From an uncultured Verrucomicrobiota bacterium (lineage in GTDB: Bacteria > Verrucomicrobiota > Verrucomicrobiia > Methylacidiphilales > Verrucolacustridaceae): a stretch of DNA of 12,708 nt. A program made the position numbers and the translations under genes. Positions within the stretch are counted from its first letter, which is position 1. Each line of letters opens with the position of its first letter. This document shows, piece by piece, positions 1-7,086 of this stretch. Where the stretch lies: positions 1 through 12,708 of the forward strand of contig CAIVGD010000041.1 of NCBI GenBank assembly GCA_903905395.1. The letters run 5' to 3'. Under the pieces are notes generated by a model, which saw only the letters and a program-made list of their open reading frames with translations, was not told where the DNA came from and made no database searches.

Positions 1-141
1 ATCGCCGATCTTGGCCTCGCCGGTGCCTGCGGCCGCCAACCGGGTCTGCTCACCGGCATCAGCGCACAGAACGGTCGACTCACCTGCCCTGTCGTCGCCA
101 GTTCCCACAAAATCCCCCACCAAGCCCCCGCTTTCGATTGA
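1..141 (+). CDS. 3' end of an unidentified protein (partial)
   Basis: Frame 1 is open from the window edge to a TGA at 139-141, giving the last 46 residues of a protein and ending ...HQAPAFD. I do not recognise the family from this tail and assign no function. It is taken as real because its stop overlaps the start of the next gene in a TTGA tetranucleotide (138-141), the same kind of junction seen between the following genes. It is therefore probably the upstream member of the GNAT/HDAC-like/ALDH operon, and its identity would help most in naming that pathway. A chance open frame cannot be excluded from 46 codons. Confidence 0.5.
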   Translation: MADLGLAGACGRQPGLLTGISAQNGRLTCPVVASSHKIPHQAPAFD

Positions 142-992
142 GCCACGCCCCAAAGCTCCTCGCCTCCGATCTCGCCCCGGGCGATCAACGTTCGGCCGGA
201 GCGGATCTTGGCGGCATCGTCTTTCACCTCGTCGAATCCACGCAAGATCCCTTTTTTCAGATCGGTTTCGATAAGTTGACCGAGATCTTCGGTCCGCGCG
301 GCGAGATGGAAACCCGTTCCGTCCTTGAACACCGCTTCCGCTGGAACACCGCGCCCTCCCGCCCCAGTCGCCCCCTCTTTCACTACTCCATGATCCTCGC
401 CCTCAATCCCCAAGGCGGCGTCTCCGCCGCGCGCGATTACACCGCCATCGTCCACGCTCCTCCCGAACGAGCCTCCGCCACGGTCCATCTTTCCCATCTC
501 TGGATTCATCCAGATTCCCGCCGCACCGGCCTCGCGGGATGGATGCGCGCCTTCCCCGTAGAAACCGCCCGCACTCTTCTCGCTCGTGCCCGCCATTCCA
601 TCCACGCCCCCATCACCCTCGCCGGCGAAATGGAATTTCCCGATGGGAAAGACGAAGCCCGCAATATCCGTCTCCTCGCCTATGAAAAAGCCGGCTACCT
701 CAAGGTGGATCCCCGGGTGATCCCATTTCTCCAGCCCGATTTCCGCGAGCCCTCCGCCATCGACGCCTCCGGCGGCCCTCAACCCATTCCCATGACCCCC
801 ATCATCCGCCGCGTCGGCCACGAATCGGAAACCTCCGCTCCCGCCTCAGAAATACGCACTCTGATCCGCGACCTCTACGCCATGTACGCCGATACCTTCC
901 GCCCTTCCGACATGGCTCCGCTCTTCGAAAAGTGCAAATCTTACCCGGACGGCCCCACTCCCGTGCCACTCATCCCCCCCACCCAGCCATGA
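138..992 (+). CDS. GNAT-family N-acyltransferase
   Basis: A protein of 284 residues. The recognisable part is a GNAT acyl-CoA-binding motif. A strand and turn (HLWIHPDSRR, about residues 120-129) lead into RRTGLAG (128-134), which fits the R/Q-x-x-G-x-G/A pyrophosphate loop. A following segment (about 160-190) includes NIRLLAYEKAGYLKV, like the C-terminal part of the GNAT fold. The first 60 residues and the Pro-rich last 60 are not recognised. The chosen start is TTG at 138, which overlaps the preceding stop; the first in-frame ATG (306) would remove 56 residues. The stop overlaps the next start as ATGA (989-992), implying translational coupling. It does not look like AstA arginine succinyltransferase. 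The acceptor is unknown; an amino acid or polyamine amine is an inference from its neighbours. Confidence 0.75.
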   Translation: MSHAPKLLASDLAPGDQRSAGADLGGIVFHLVESTQDPFFQIGFDKLTEIFGPRGEMETRSVLEHRFRWNTAPSRPSRPLFHYSMILALNPQGGVSAARDYTAIVHAPPERASATVHLSHLWIHPDSRRTGLAGWMRAFPVETARTLLARARHSIHAPITLAGEMEFPDGKDEARNIRLLAYEKAGYLKVDPRVIPFLQPDFREPSAIDASGGPQPIPMTPIIRRVGHESETSAPASEIRTLIRDLYAMYADTFRPSDMAPLFEKCKSYPDGPTPVPLIPPTQP

Positions 993-1912
993 TAGAAGCC
1001 TTCCACTCTCCCGGCTCCGCCGCCCAGATCGGCGAGCACACCATGCCAATGGAAAAGTTTCAGCTCGTAGCCGATCGCGCCGCCAAACTTTCCGGCATCC
1101 GCCTTCTCAGCCCCGCTCCCGTGACGCGCGAAGATCTGCTCAGGGTTCACACCGCGGAATACATCCGCGCCATCGAAACCGGAAATCCTCGGCCGCTCGC
1201 CGAATCCCAGAAATTTCCCTGGAGCCCAGAACTCTACCCCTCCGTACTCCTGACCAACGGCTCCCTCCTCGCCGCCGCCCGCTCAGCCCTCGCCCACGGA
1301 ATTTCCGCCGCCATCGCCAGCGGTTTCCATCACGCCTGCGCCGACCATGGCGAGGGCTTCTGCACCTTCAACGGCCTGGTCGTCGCTCTCGAACATCTCC
1401 GCTCATCCGGTGCCATCCGCACCGGGGCCGTCCTCGATCTCGATCTGCACTACGGCAACGGCACGGCATCCCTCCTCCGCCACCGCCTCTGGGCTCGCGC
1501 CCTTTCCATCTACGGCAACGACTATCAGGAGAACGTCAGCTATCGCGATGTCTCCACCCGCCATCACGAAGACGGCCCGAATCACCACTCGATCGAACTG
1601 CCCGCAAAAACCGATGGCCCCTTCCTTCTTGAACTTCTCGAGCAGAACCTCCCCCGCCTCCTCCAACCCACCCCGCCCGATCTTCTGCTCTACCAAGCTG
1701 GCGCTGATCCCCTGCGCGACGACCCCTACTCCTCCCTCGATCTCGGCGCCGCCGATCTCGAGGCGCGCGACCGCCTTGTCTTCGAGTTCGCCCGACGTCA
1801 CAGCATCCCAGTCGCTTGGACGCTCGCCGGCGGCTACACTCGCCCCGTGGAAAAAGTCGTCACCGTTCACCTAGGCACCTTCCGGGCCGCCCTCGCCGTC
1901 CATGGCCACTGA
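989..1912 (+). CDS. HDAC-superfamily deacylase / acetylpolyamine-amidohydrolase-like enzyme
   Basis: A protein of 307 residues with the arginase/deacetylase fold signature. Family active-site elements are all visible: the tandem His pair H114-H115 in GFHHA, the GFCTFN stretch (123-128), zinc ligands D152 and H154 in DLDLHYGNGT, the third zinc ligand D240 in AGADPL, and Y283 in AGGYT. The N-terminal PMEKFQL segment matches the common bacterial branch of about 300 residues. Such enzymes remove acetyl or longer acyl groups from amines, including acetylated polyamines. Histones are not expected substrates in bacteria. The ATG at 989 overlaps the GNAT stop and fits the family N-terminus; an upstream start at 932 would add 19 unrelated residues. 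The gene overlaps the aldehyde dehydrogenase by 11 nt, so deacylation, acylation and aldehyde oxidation are probably co-expressed. Confidence 0.88.
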   Translation: MIEAFHSPGSAAQIGEHTMPMEKFQLVADRAAKLSGIRLLSPAPVTREDLLRVHTAEYIRAIETGNPRPLAESQKFPWSPELYPSVLLTNGSLLAAARSALAHGISAAIASGFHHACADHGEGFCTFNGLVVALEHLRSSGAIRTGAVLDLDLHYGNGTASLLRHRLWARALSIYGNDYQENVSYRDVSTRHHEDGPNHHSIELPAKTDGPFLLELLEQNLPRLLQPTPPDLLLYQAGADPLRDDPYSSLDLGAADLEARDRLVFEFARRHSIPVAWTLAGGYTRPVEKVVTVHLGTFRAALAVHGH

Positions 1913-3314
1913 TCCCACCTCCTGGCGTAACGCCAATCCGGGCGATCTCTCCGATCTGCTCCCGAAAATCTCCGCCACCCACGGCGAGACGGTTCTCGCC
2001 GCCGCGACCGCCGCCGCCGCAGGTTGGGCCGATACCCCCCTGCCTGAACGCATCCAACTTCTCCAGTCCGCACAGAAGATTCTCCATGCGCATCAGGAGG
2101 AACTGGCGCAGGGCATTTGCCGCGAAATTGGCAAACCCATCACCGAATCTCGATCCGAAGCACGTGCCCTCGTCACCAAGATCGATTTCGCCATCGGAGA
2201 CGCCGAACGCTTCCTCGCCGAGGAAATCCCTACCGATTGTCCCCAGCCAAGCCGAATCCGCCTCCGCCCCCGCGGCCCCACCCTGGTCGTCGGCCCTTTT
2301 AACTTTCCCCTCCACCTCAGCCACGGTCCGGCCACCGCCCACCTGCTCGCTGGAAATCCCGTCATACTTAAACCCTCCCCTCTCGCCGCGAATGTCTGCG
2401 CCCGTTACGCCCAGTTGATTTCACCCATCTTCCCCCCTGGGGTTTTTCAAGTGGCACAGGGCGGTGCCACCCTCGCCCGTACCATCGCCTTTGATCGCCG
2501 AGTTCGTTCCGTCGTTTTTACCGGCTCCTTTCCAGCCGGACACGCCCTCCTCGCCGAACTCTCCGCTCTCGATCCAGCCAAAGACGTGGCCCTCGAACTT
2601 GGCGGAAAAAACGCCGCCCTCGTCCTTCGCGATGCCGATTTTTTCCGTGCGGCCAACTCCATCGCCGAAGCCGCCTGCCTCACCGCCGGCCAACGCTGCA
2701 ACGCCACCGCCCGCGTGCTGGTCGAAGCCTCCGTCCTTTCCGCTCTTCTTCGCGACCTGGTTCCCGCCTTCGGTCCGTACCAACCGGGTTGGCCTGCCGA
2801 CGACACCACCAAGCTAGGCCCACTCATCACCGCCGCCTCGGTCGATCGCTTCCGCACCGCTCTCACTCCCGTTCCCGGAGCCAGCTTTATTCTTCCTGGT
2901 GCCACCCACGAGCAGGTTGGGGGTCGGCGGGGTTACTACGTGGAACCGTGTGTCCGCATCTGGTCCGATGTCGCCGCTTATCTGGCCCATCCCTCCTCCC
3001 AGCAGGAATTTTTTTCCCCCGTACTCGAAGTGATCTCCGTAGATGGACCCGAAGCCATGATCGCCGCACACAACGCCGTGCCCTTTGGCCTCTCCGCTTC
3101 CGTCTTCACCGCTTCGCGGAAAAGTTTTGAGCATCTGGCCGACCATCTCCAGGTCGCCAACATCTACGCCAACCTGCCCACCACCTTCGCCCCGTCTGCC
3201 CTGCCCTTCGGTGGGTGGGGCGATTCCGGTAATCATCATCCGGGTGGCCGCGGTTTTATCCGCTTTGCCACCGCCGAACAGGTTGTCCAAGAAGCCCGCG
3301 ATACGCTGAGCTGA
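1902..3314 (+). CDS. NAD(P)-dependent aldehyde dehydrogenase, AstD (succinylglutamate-semialdehyde dehydrogenase)-like
   Basis: A protein of 470 residues, normal for the ALDH superfamily. Visible motifs are N134 in GPFNFP (oxyanion hole), K157 in LKPSP (cofactor binding), FTGS (206-209), the general base E232 in ELGGKN, and the catalytic nucleophile C266 in AGQRCNATA. The C-terminal PFGGWGDSGNHHPGG is the kind of ending found in AstD. AstD oxidises N2-succinylglutamate 5-semialdehyde in arginine degradation; here an N-acyl semialdehyde from an amino acid or polyamine is the likely substrate by inference. It lies last in the operon, starting 11 nt inside the HDAC-like gene and without an evident Shine-Dalgarno sequence, consistent with translational coupling. 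The family assignment is firm; AstD function is less so, because astA, astB, astC and astE are not visible. Confidence 0.88.
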   Translation: MATDPTSWRNANPGDLSDLLPKISATHGETVLAAATAAAAGWADTPLPERIQLLQSAQKILHAHQEELAQGICREIGKPITESRSEARALVTKIDFAIGDAERFLAEEIPTDCPQPSRIRLRPRGPTLVVGPFNFPLHLSHGPATAHLLAGNPVILKPSPLAANVCARYAQLISPIFPPGVFQVAQGGATLARTIAFDRRVRSVVFTGSFPAGHALLAELSALDPAKDVALELGGKNAALVLRDADFFRAANSIAEAACLTAGQRCNATARVLVEASVLSALLRDLVPAFGPYQPGWPADDTTKLGPLITAASVDRFRTALTPVPGASFILPGATHEQVGGRRGYYVEPCVRIWSDVAAYLAHPSSQQEFFSPVLEVISVDGPEAMIAAHNAVPFGLSASVFTASRKSFEHLADHLQVANIYANLPTTFAPSALPFGGWGDSGNHHPGGRGFIRFATAEQVVQEARDTLS

Positions 3315-3590
3315 ATCAACTCCGCAATTCCGGCGCTGATTTTTAAAATCTACTTCGTCCAGCTAGGCGGCCTCGGAGAGACCGCCGCTACCTTAACTTC
3401 GAACTTCAAGGCTGAAAACAACTGTGGGGCGGGTCCCGCAGTCGCGGGAAAGAATCCAACATCCAAAATTCGACTTTCCCTATCTTCCATCTCCTATCTT
3501 CTATCTTCTTCTGGCGGCGTCCGCCGCATCCCCTCTGACTTCAACTTAAGCTTAATCTTAAACTTCCTTCCCTTGATCCCCGCCCCCCCC
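3315..3590. repeat. Repeat-rich spacer between convergent genes
   Basis: No gene is supported in these 276 bases. From the left the spacer holds four modules. First is a CTCGGAG-containing module with a stem-loop at 3366-3386 (GGCGG pairing CCGCC, CTC pairing GAG). Second is a six-pair hairpin at 3434-3449 (TCCCGC/GCGGGA). Third is a period-7 tract from 3453, with AATCCAA/CATCCAA units and then TATCTTC/CATCTCC units to about 3508, followed by a GGCGG/CCGCC hairpin at 3513-3525. Fourth is a hexad tract of CTTAAG, CTTAAT and CTTAAA units at 3539-3562. Each module recurs in other spacers of the window. The hairpins may serve as terminators for the convergent genes, but none has a clear T-tract. 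Confidence 0.8.
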
Positions 3591-4898
3591 CTATGCCCTG
3601 AAGTAAAGTGCCGGCCTTCTCCCCTCCTTCACGCAGTTTCTTGTATCCACTAGTGGCACAGTCCTCTTAGAAAAATCCATCTCTCTAAACTCCGGATGAT
3701 CCGTCGAAATTAAAATTACATCGCACTCCGACTCCACTGGTACCGATCTTCTCCCCGCGTACTTTTCATGTTCCCGTGTCCTCCGAATCATCGGCACGTA
3801 CGGGTCATGGTATTCCACTTTCGCTCCCAGAGCCTCTAGCTTCGCCATCAAAACATAACTCGGGCTCTCCCTTTCATCATCCAAGCCTGGTTTGTAGGCC
3901 AATCCCAACATCAGCACTCGCGCCCCCTTCACCGGTTTCCCCGCCTCGTTCAACGCCTCAACCACTTTCCCCACCACCCGCTCCGGCATCGCCGTGTTAA
4001 TCTCCCCCGCCAACTCGATGAACCTCGTCGGCAATCCATATTCCCGCGCTTTCCACGTCAGGTAAAATGGATCGATCGGAATACAGTGCCCTCCCAATCC
4101 CGGCCCTGGATAAAAAGCCATGAACCCAAACGGCTTCGTCTTCGCTGCCTCGATCACCTCCCATACATCGATCCCCATCGCTCCATAAATCACCTTCAGC
4201 TCGTTGACTAAGGCGATATTCACACTCCGGAAAATGTTTTCCAAAAGCTTCGTCGCCTCCGCCGCCCTCGGGCTCGAAACCGGAACCAGCGTCTTCACCG
4301 CCTTTCCGTATAACTCCTTGGCTCTGGCCAGACACTCCGGCGTCAATCCCCCCACCACCTTGGGCACATCCGCTACCCTACTTTGGGAATTTCCCGGATC
4401 TTCTCGTTCCGGCGAGAACGCCAGATGAAAGTCCTTGCCCGCTTTCAACCCGCTCCCCTTTTCCAACACCTTCCGCAACTCGGTGTCTGTCGTGCCAGGA
4501 TAGGTGGTCGATTCCAGCACCACCAACTTTGCCCTACCCCATGACGTTGCCCGTAGGTAGGGAGCAATCGCTTTCCCCGTTTTCAAAATATACGAGAGAT
4601 CTGGCTCCCGATTCTTGTTGAGCGGAGTGGGGACACAAATCACCACTGCATCGCAGTCTCTCACTTTCGAAAAATCTGCCGTGGCCACCAGCCTTCCCGA
4701 TTTCACCTGCTCTGCCACCACTTCCGTAGGAATATGTCGGATGTAGCTTTTCCCCGCTTCCAATACTTTGACCTTCTCCTCGTCCACATCCAACCCCAAT
4801 ACCCGACAGCCCGACCTCGCAAACTGTAATCCCAACGGCAACCCCACATACCCCAGCCCCACAATTCCAAGATCAAAGCCCCCTTCCTTTATTGCCAT
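3591..4898 (-). CDS. UDP-sugar 6-dehydrogenase, UDP-N-acetylglucosamine dehydrogenase (WbpA)-like
   Basis: A protein of 435 residues that oxidises the C6 hydroxyl of a UDP-hexose to a carboxylate with two NAD+, supplying a nucleotide-sugar uronate for surface polysaccharide. The N-terminal Rossmann motif GIVGLGYVGLPLG occupies residues 11-23. VPTPL follows at 90-93, then ESTTYPGTT at 129-137 and FSPERE at 161-166. The middle domain carries K217 in the KLLEN motif and the catalytic C272 in GGHCIPIDP. The C-terminal domain includes GLAYKP and DTRN. The SPERxxPG and GGHCIPxDP forms and the length suit the UDP-GlcNAc/UDP-ManNAc dehydrogenase group better than UDP-glucose dehydrogenase, though exact substrate is uncertain. 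It stands alone on the minus strand, with no other sugar genes in the window. The start ATG (4896-4898) has no Shine-Dalgarno sequence. Confidence 0.9.
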   Translation of the reverse strand: MAIKEGGFDLGIVGLGYVGLPLGLQFARSGCRVLGLDVDEEKVKVLEAGKSYIRHIPTEVVAEQVKSGRLVATADFSKVRDCDAVVICVPTPLNKNREPDLSYILKTGKAIAPYLRATSWGRAKLVVLESTTYPGTTDTELRKVLEKGSGLKAGKDFHLAFSPEREDPGNSQSRVADVPKVVGGLTPECLARAKELYGKAVKTLVPVSSPRAAEATKLLENIFRSVNIALVNELKVIYGAMGIDVWEVIEAAKTKPFGFMAFYPGPGLGGHCIPIDPFYLTWKAREYGLPTRFIELAGEINTAMPERVVGKVVEALNEAGKPVKGARVLMLGLAYKPGLDDERESPSYVLMAKLEALGAKVEYHDPYVPMIRRTREHEKYAGRRSVPVESECDVILISTDHPEFREMDFSKRTVPLVDTRNCVKEGRRPALYFRA

Positions 4899-5157
4899 CT
4901 GAAATTATTACCAGCCCACTTCGCCCGCGCCAACCCTCCTTAGCCCTGCTCGAGCAACAGCGAGGTTCAGATCACCGGAGGGCCAATCCAACATCAAAAA
5001 TTCGACTTTCCCTATCTTCCATCTTCTATCTCCTCTTGGCGGCAGTCCTCCGCCTCCCCTCTGACTTCAACTTAAATTTAATCTTAAACTTCATTCCCCC
5101 ATACTCCCTTCTTCTTCCCTTGATCCCCGCCTCCCCTTGCCCTCAGATGGCAATCTG
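4899..5157. repeat. Repeat-rich spacer between divergent genes, second heptad/hexad copy
   Basis: The interval between the divergent UDP-sugar dehydrogenase and PotC genes has no convincing gene. From 4985 it carries an in-register period-7 tract (AATCCAA, CATCAAA, AATTCGA, CTTTCCC, TATCTTC, CATCTTC, TATCTCC as successive units to 5033). A GGCGG/CCGCC hairpin region follows at about 5038-5054, and a hexad tract (CTTCAA, CTTAAA, TTTAAT, CTTAAA) at 5065-5088. The same order is found at 3453-3562. The 15-mer at 5117-5131 is identical to 3570-3584. An 88-codon open frame across this interval is a by-product of the repeat. Confidence 0.8.
4904..4933 (-). promoter_or_regulatory. Possible promoter of the UDP-sugar dehydrogenase gene
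   Basis: On the minus strand TTGGCG (4933-4928) is followed after 18 nt by AATAAT (4909-4904), a fair match to a sigma-70 pair. The -10-like box ends five nucleotides before the start ATG, so a transcript from here would be leaderless or nearly so. That agrees with the missing ribosome binding site. This is read by eye and is weak evidence. Confidence 0.25.
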
Positions 5158-5997
5158 ATGACCGATTTTGCCTCGTTTGGTCGGAGAATATTATTCCGTC
5201 TGCCGGATGGTCCCAAGCTGGTTCGTTGGTTCTGCGGCTCCTGGACCGCCCTCGTTCTTGCCTTTCTTTATCTTCCCATCGTTCTCCTCGTTCTCTTTTC
5301 CTTCAACCAATCGAAAAGCGGTTTCGTCTGGGAGGGCTTCACGACCAAGTGGTACGTGGATCTTTTTCATAACCGGGTCCTCCTTCAGGCATTCGGCAAC
5401 AGCCTTCTCATCGGCCTCATCTCCACCATCTTCGCCACCATGCTTGGCACACTCGGTGCCTGGCTGCTCTACCGCTACCGTTTCCGCGCTCACCGCCTGA
5501 TGGAAGCCTGCATCTTCGTTCCCATGATCATGCCGGAAATTCTCATGGGCGTGAGCCTGTTGGTTTTGTTCGTCATGTTTTCGCTCCCCCTCAGCTACTT
5601 CACGGTGGTCATCGCCCACGTCACCTTTACCTTCCCTTTCGTCCTCATCGGAATGCAGGCCCGGCTCCAAGGCATGGATCCCTCCCTCGAGGAAGCTGCC
5701 TTGGACTTGGGTGCCACACCTCAACAGGCCTTTTTTAAAGTTATTCTGCCCTATCTCGTCCCCGCCATCGCCTCCGGTGCGCTCCTCGCCTTCTCCCTCT
5801 CCCTCGACGATTACATCGTCACCGTTTTTGTTACCGGAGCCGAATCCCAGACTCTGCCCCTTAAAGTTTACGGAATGGTCCGCGTGGGTCTTAATCCACA
5901 ACTGAATGCCTTGTCTGCACTGGGAATCATCCTCACTATGATTCTCGTCTTTGCTAGCGAGCGTCTGAAACAACCCACCCCAGGAGAAACACCATGA
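5158..5997 (+). CDS. potC: Spermidine/putrescine ABC transporter permease, PotC-like
   Basis: An inner-membrane permease of 279 residues from the ATG at 5158 (286 from an in-frame TTG at 5137). About six hydrophobic membrane segments are visible, starting with LVLAFLYLPIVLLVLFSF. A typical EAA loop (EEAALDLGATPQQAFFKVILP) is followed by PAIASGALLAFSLSLDDYIVT. The EAA loop docks the ATPase subunit, and the SLDDYIVT ending is typical of PotC/PotI-type permeases that import polyamines. It is the first gene of a PotC-PotD-PotB set and overlaps the PotD gene as ATGA (5994-5997). No clear Shine-Dalgarno sequence precedes the start. A mini-frame of three codons (5147-5158) ends at TGATG on the start. 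The symbol follows homology; the exact amine is not shown. Confidence 0.88.
   Translation: MTDFASFGRRILFRLPDGPKLVRWFCGSWTALVLAFLYLPIVLLVLFSFNQSKSGFVWEGFTTKWYVDLFHNRVLLQAFGNSLLIGLISTIFATMLGTLGAWLLYRYRFRAHRLMEACIFVPMIMPEILMGVSLLVLFVMFSLPLSYFTVVIAHVTFTFPFVLIGMQARLQGMDPSLEEAALDLGATPQQAFFKVILPYLVPAIASGALLAFSLSLDDYIVTVFVTGAESQTLPLKVYGMVRVGLNPQLNALSALGIILTMILVFASERLKQPTPGETP
5982..5987 (+). promoter_or_regulatory. Ribosome binding site of the PotD-like gene
   Basis: AGGAGA lies six nucleotides before the ATG at 5994, inside the end of the PotC coding sequence. It supports that start and suggests that the binding protein is translated more strongly than the overlapping permease gene alone would allow, as expected for an ABC importer. 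It is one of only two strong Shine-Dalgarno sites in the window. Confidence 0.7.
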
Positions 5998-7076
5998 AAA
6001 TACCCGCCCTACGCCACCTCATCCTCACTATCCTCCCCATCGCCCTCGTGGCTTGTGGCGGCGCCACCAAATCCGCTCCCACCGCCAACGCTCCCGGCTC
6101 CGTCGAGGACAAGAAGGTAAGCCTCTTCTGTTGGTCGGAATATATTCCCCAATCGATCATCGACGACTTCTCCAAGGAAACCGGCATCAATGTCTCGGTG
6201 GAGAACTACTCCTCCAACGAAGAGATGCTCAGCAAGCTCCTCGCCGGCGGTGGCAAGTACGACCTCATCCAGCCCAGCGAATATACCGTCGAGGCATTGG
6301 TCAAAGACGGCCAACTTCTCCCGCTCTCCCCAGCCGCCCTCTCCAACCTCAGCAACATCGCCCCCGAATTCCGCTCCATGAGCTTTGATCCGGGCAACAA
6401 GTTCTCCGTGCCCTTCATGGCTGGGTTCGTCGGCATCTGCGTGAACACAGACAAAGTCAAAACTCCCATACAAGGATTCAGGGACATTTTCACCCCTGAG
6501 CACAAGGGTCGCATCGTCATCGTGGACGACGCCCGCGAAATCGTCAGCTGGGCGTTCGGTGAATCCAAGATCGAGATCAACGACATCACGACGGAGAATC
6601 TCGCAAAAATAAAGCCATTGCTGAAAAAATGGCTGCCCTTTGTCAAGGTCTACGATTCCGACAGCCCAAAGACCTCCCTGAAAAACGGCGACGTCGATCT
6701 CGGCGTGGTCTGGAGCGGCGAGGCCGCCCGCCTTTATGACGAGAATAAAAAGTTCACCTTCTTACTCCCACAAGAGGGTGCCCACCTTTTTGTGGACAAT
6801 ATGGCGATCCCCAAGAACGCCACCCATCCGCAGAATGCCCACCTCTTCATCAACTACCTCCTACGAGCCGAGATCAGTAAACGCATTTCGGACGCCTTCC
6901 CCTACTACAATCCCAACGCCGCCGCCCGCAAACTCCTCAGCCCAGAACAACTCGCCAACCCCGCCAGCTACCCGCCCGCCCAGGACATCACACGGATGCA
7001 GACCTTCCGCGATATTGGTCAGCAGAGCGCCGCCGTGGACGAGTTGGTGACCCAGATCAAAGCCGGGGGGAAGTAA
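5994..7076 (+). CDS. potD: Polyamine-binding lipoprotein of an ABC importer, PotD-like
   Basis: A protein of 360 residues. A lipoprotein signal ends in the lipobox LVAC with C21 as the lipidation site, so the mature protein should be membrane-anchored on the periplasmic side. The body aligns by eye with E. coli PotD: W47-S-E-Y50 corresponds to WTEY, S95 and Y97 to the STY site, DDARE (178-182) is retained, W240 in VVWSG corresponds to IWNG, and D268 lies in VDNMAIP. The tail shares PNAAARKLLSPE and an ExxxxIKAG-type ending. The retained Asp/Glu/Trp residues are those that hold the amine groups and methylene chain of polyamines. One expected pocket Trp, just before D268, is Phe266, so specificity may differ. 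It is flanked by its two permeases. Confidence 0.9.
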   Translation: MKIPALRHLILTILPIALVACGGATKSAPTANAPGSVEDKKVSLFCWSEYIPQSIIDDFSKETGINVSVENYSSNEEMLSKLLAGGGKYDLIQPSEYTVEALVKDGQLLPLSPAALSNLSNIAPEFRSMSFDPGNKFSVPFMAGFVGICVNTDKVKTPIQGFRDIFTPEHKGRIVIVDDAREIVSWAFGESKIEINDITTENLAKIKPLLKKWLPFVKVYDSDSPKTSLKNGDVDLGVVWSGEAARLYDENKKFTFLLPQEGAHLFVDNMAIPKNATHPQNAHLFINYLLRAEISKRISDAFPYYNPNAAARKLLSPEQLANPASYPPAQDITRMQTFRDIGQQSAAVDELVTQIKAGGK

Positions 7077-7086
7077 CCGGCCTATT

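Noticed and set aside
11..274. 87-codon open frame at the left edge
   Set aside because: Pro/Arg/Ser-rich translation out of frame with both the gene tail and the GNAT gene, which have the coupled TTGA junction.
3453..3562. Possible CRISPR array
   Set aside because: Units are seven or six bases and contiguous, with no spacers of constant length and no cas genes.
4892..5158. 88-codon open frame between the UDP-sugar dehydrogenase and PotC-like genes
   Set aside because: It is made almost wholly of the dispersed heptad/hexad repeat and overlaps the start of the opposite gene.
5191..5973. 260-codon open frame antisense to the PotC-like gene
   Set aside because: It mirrors a well-supported permease gene. 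The composition (runs of Glu, Gly, Asp, Lys) is what the complement of hydrophobic, pyrimidine-rich codons produces, with no recognisable domain.
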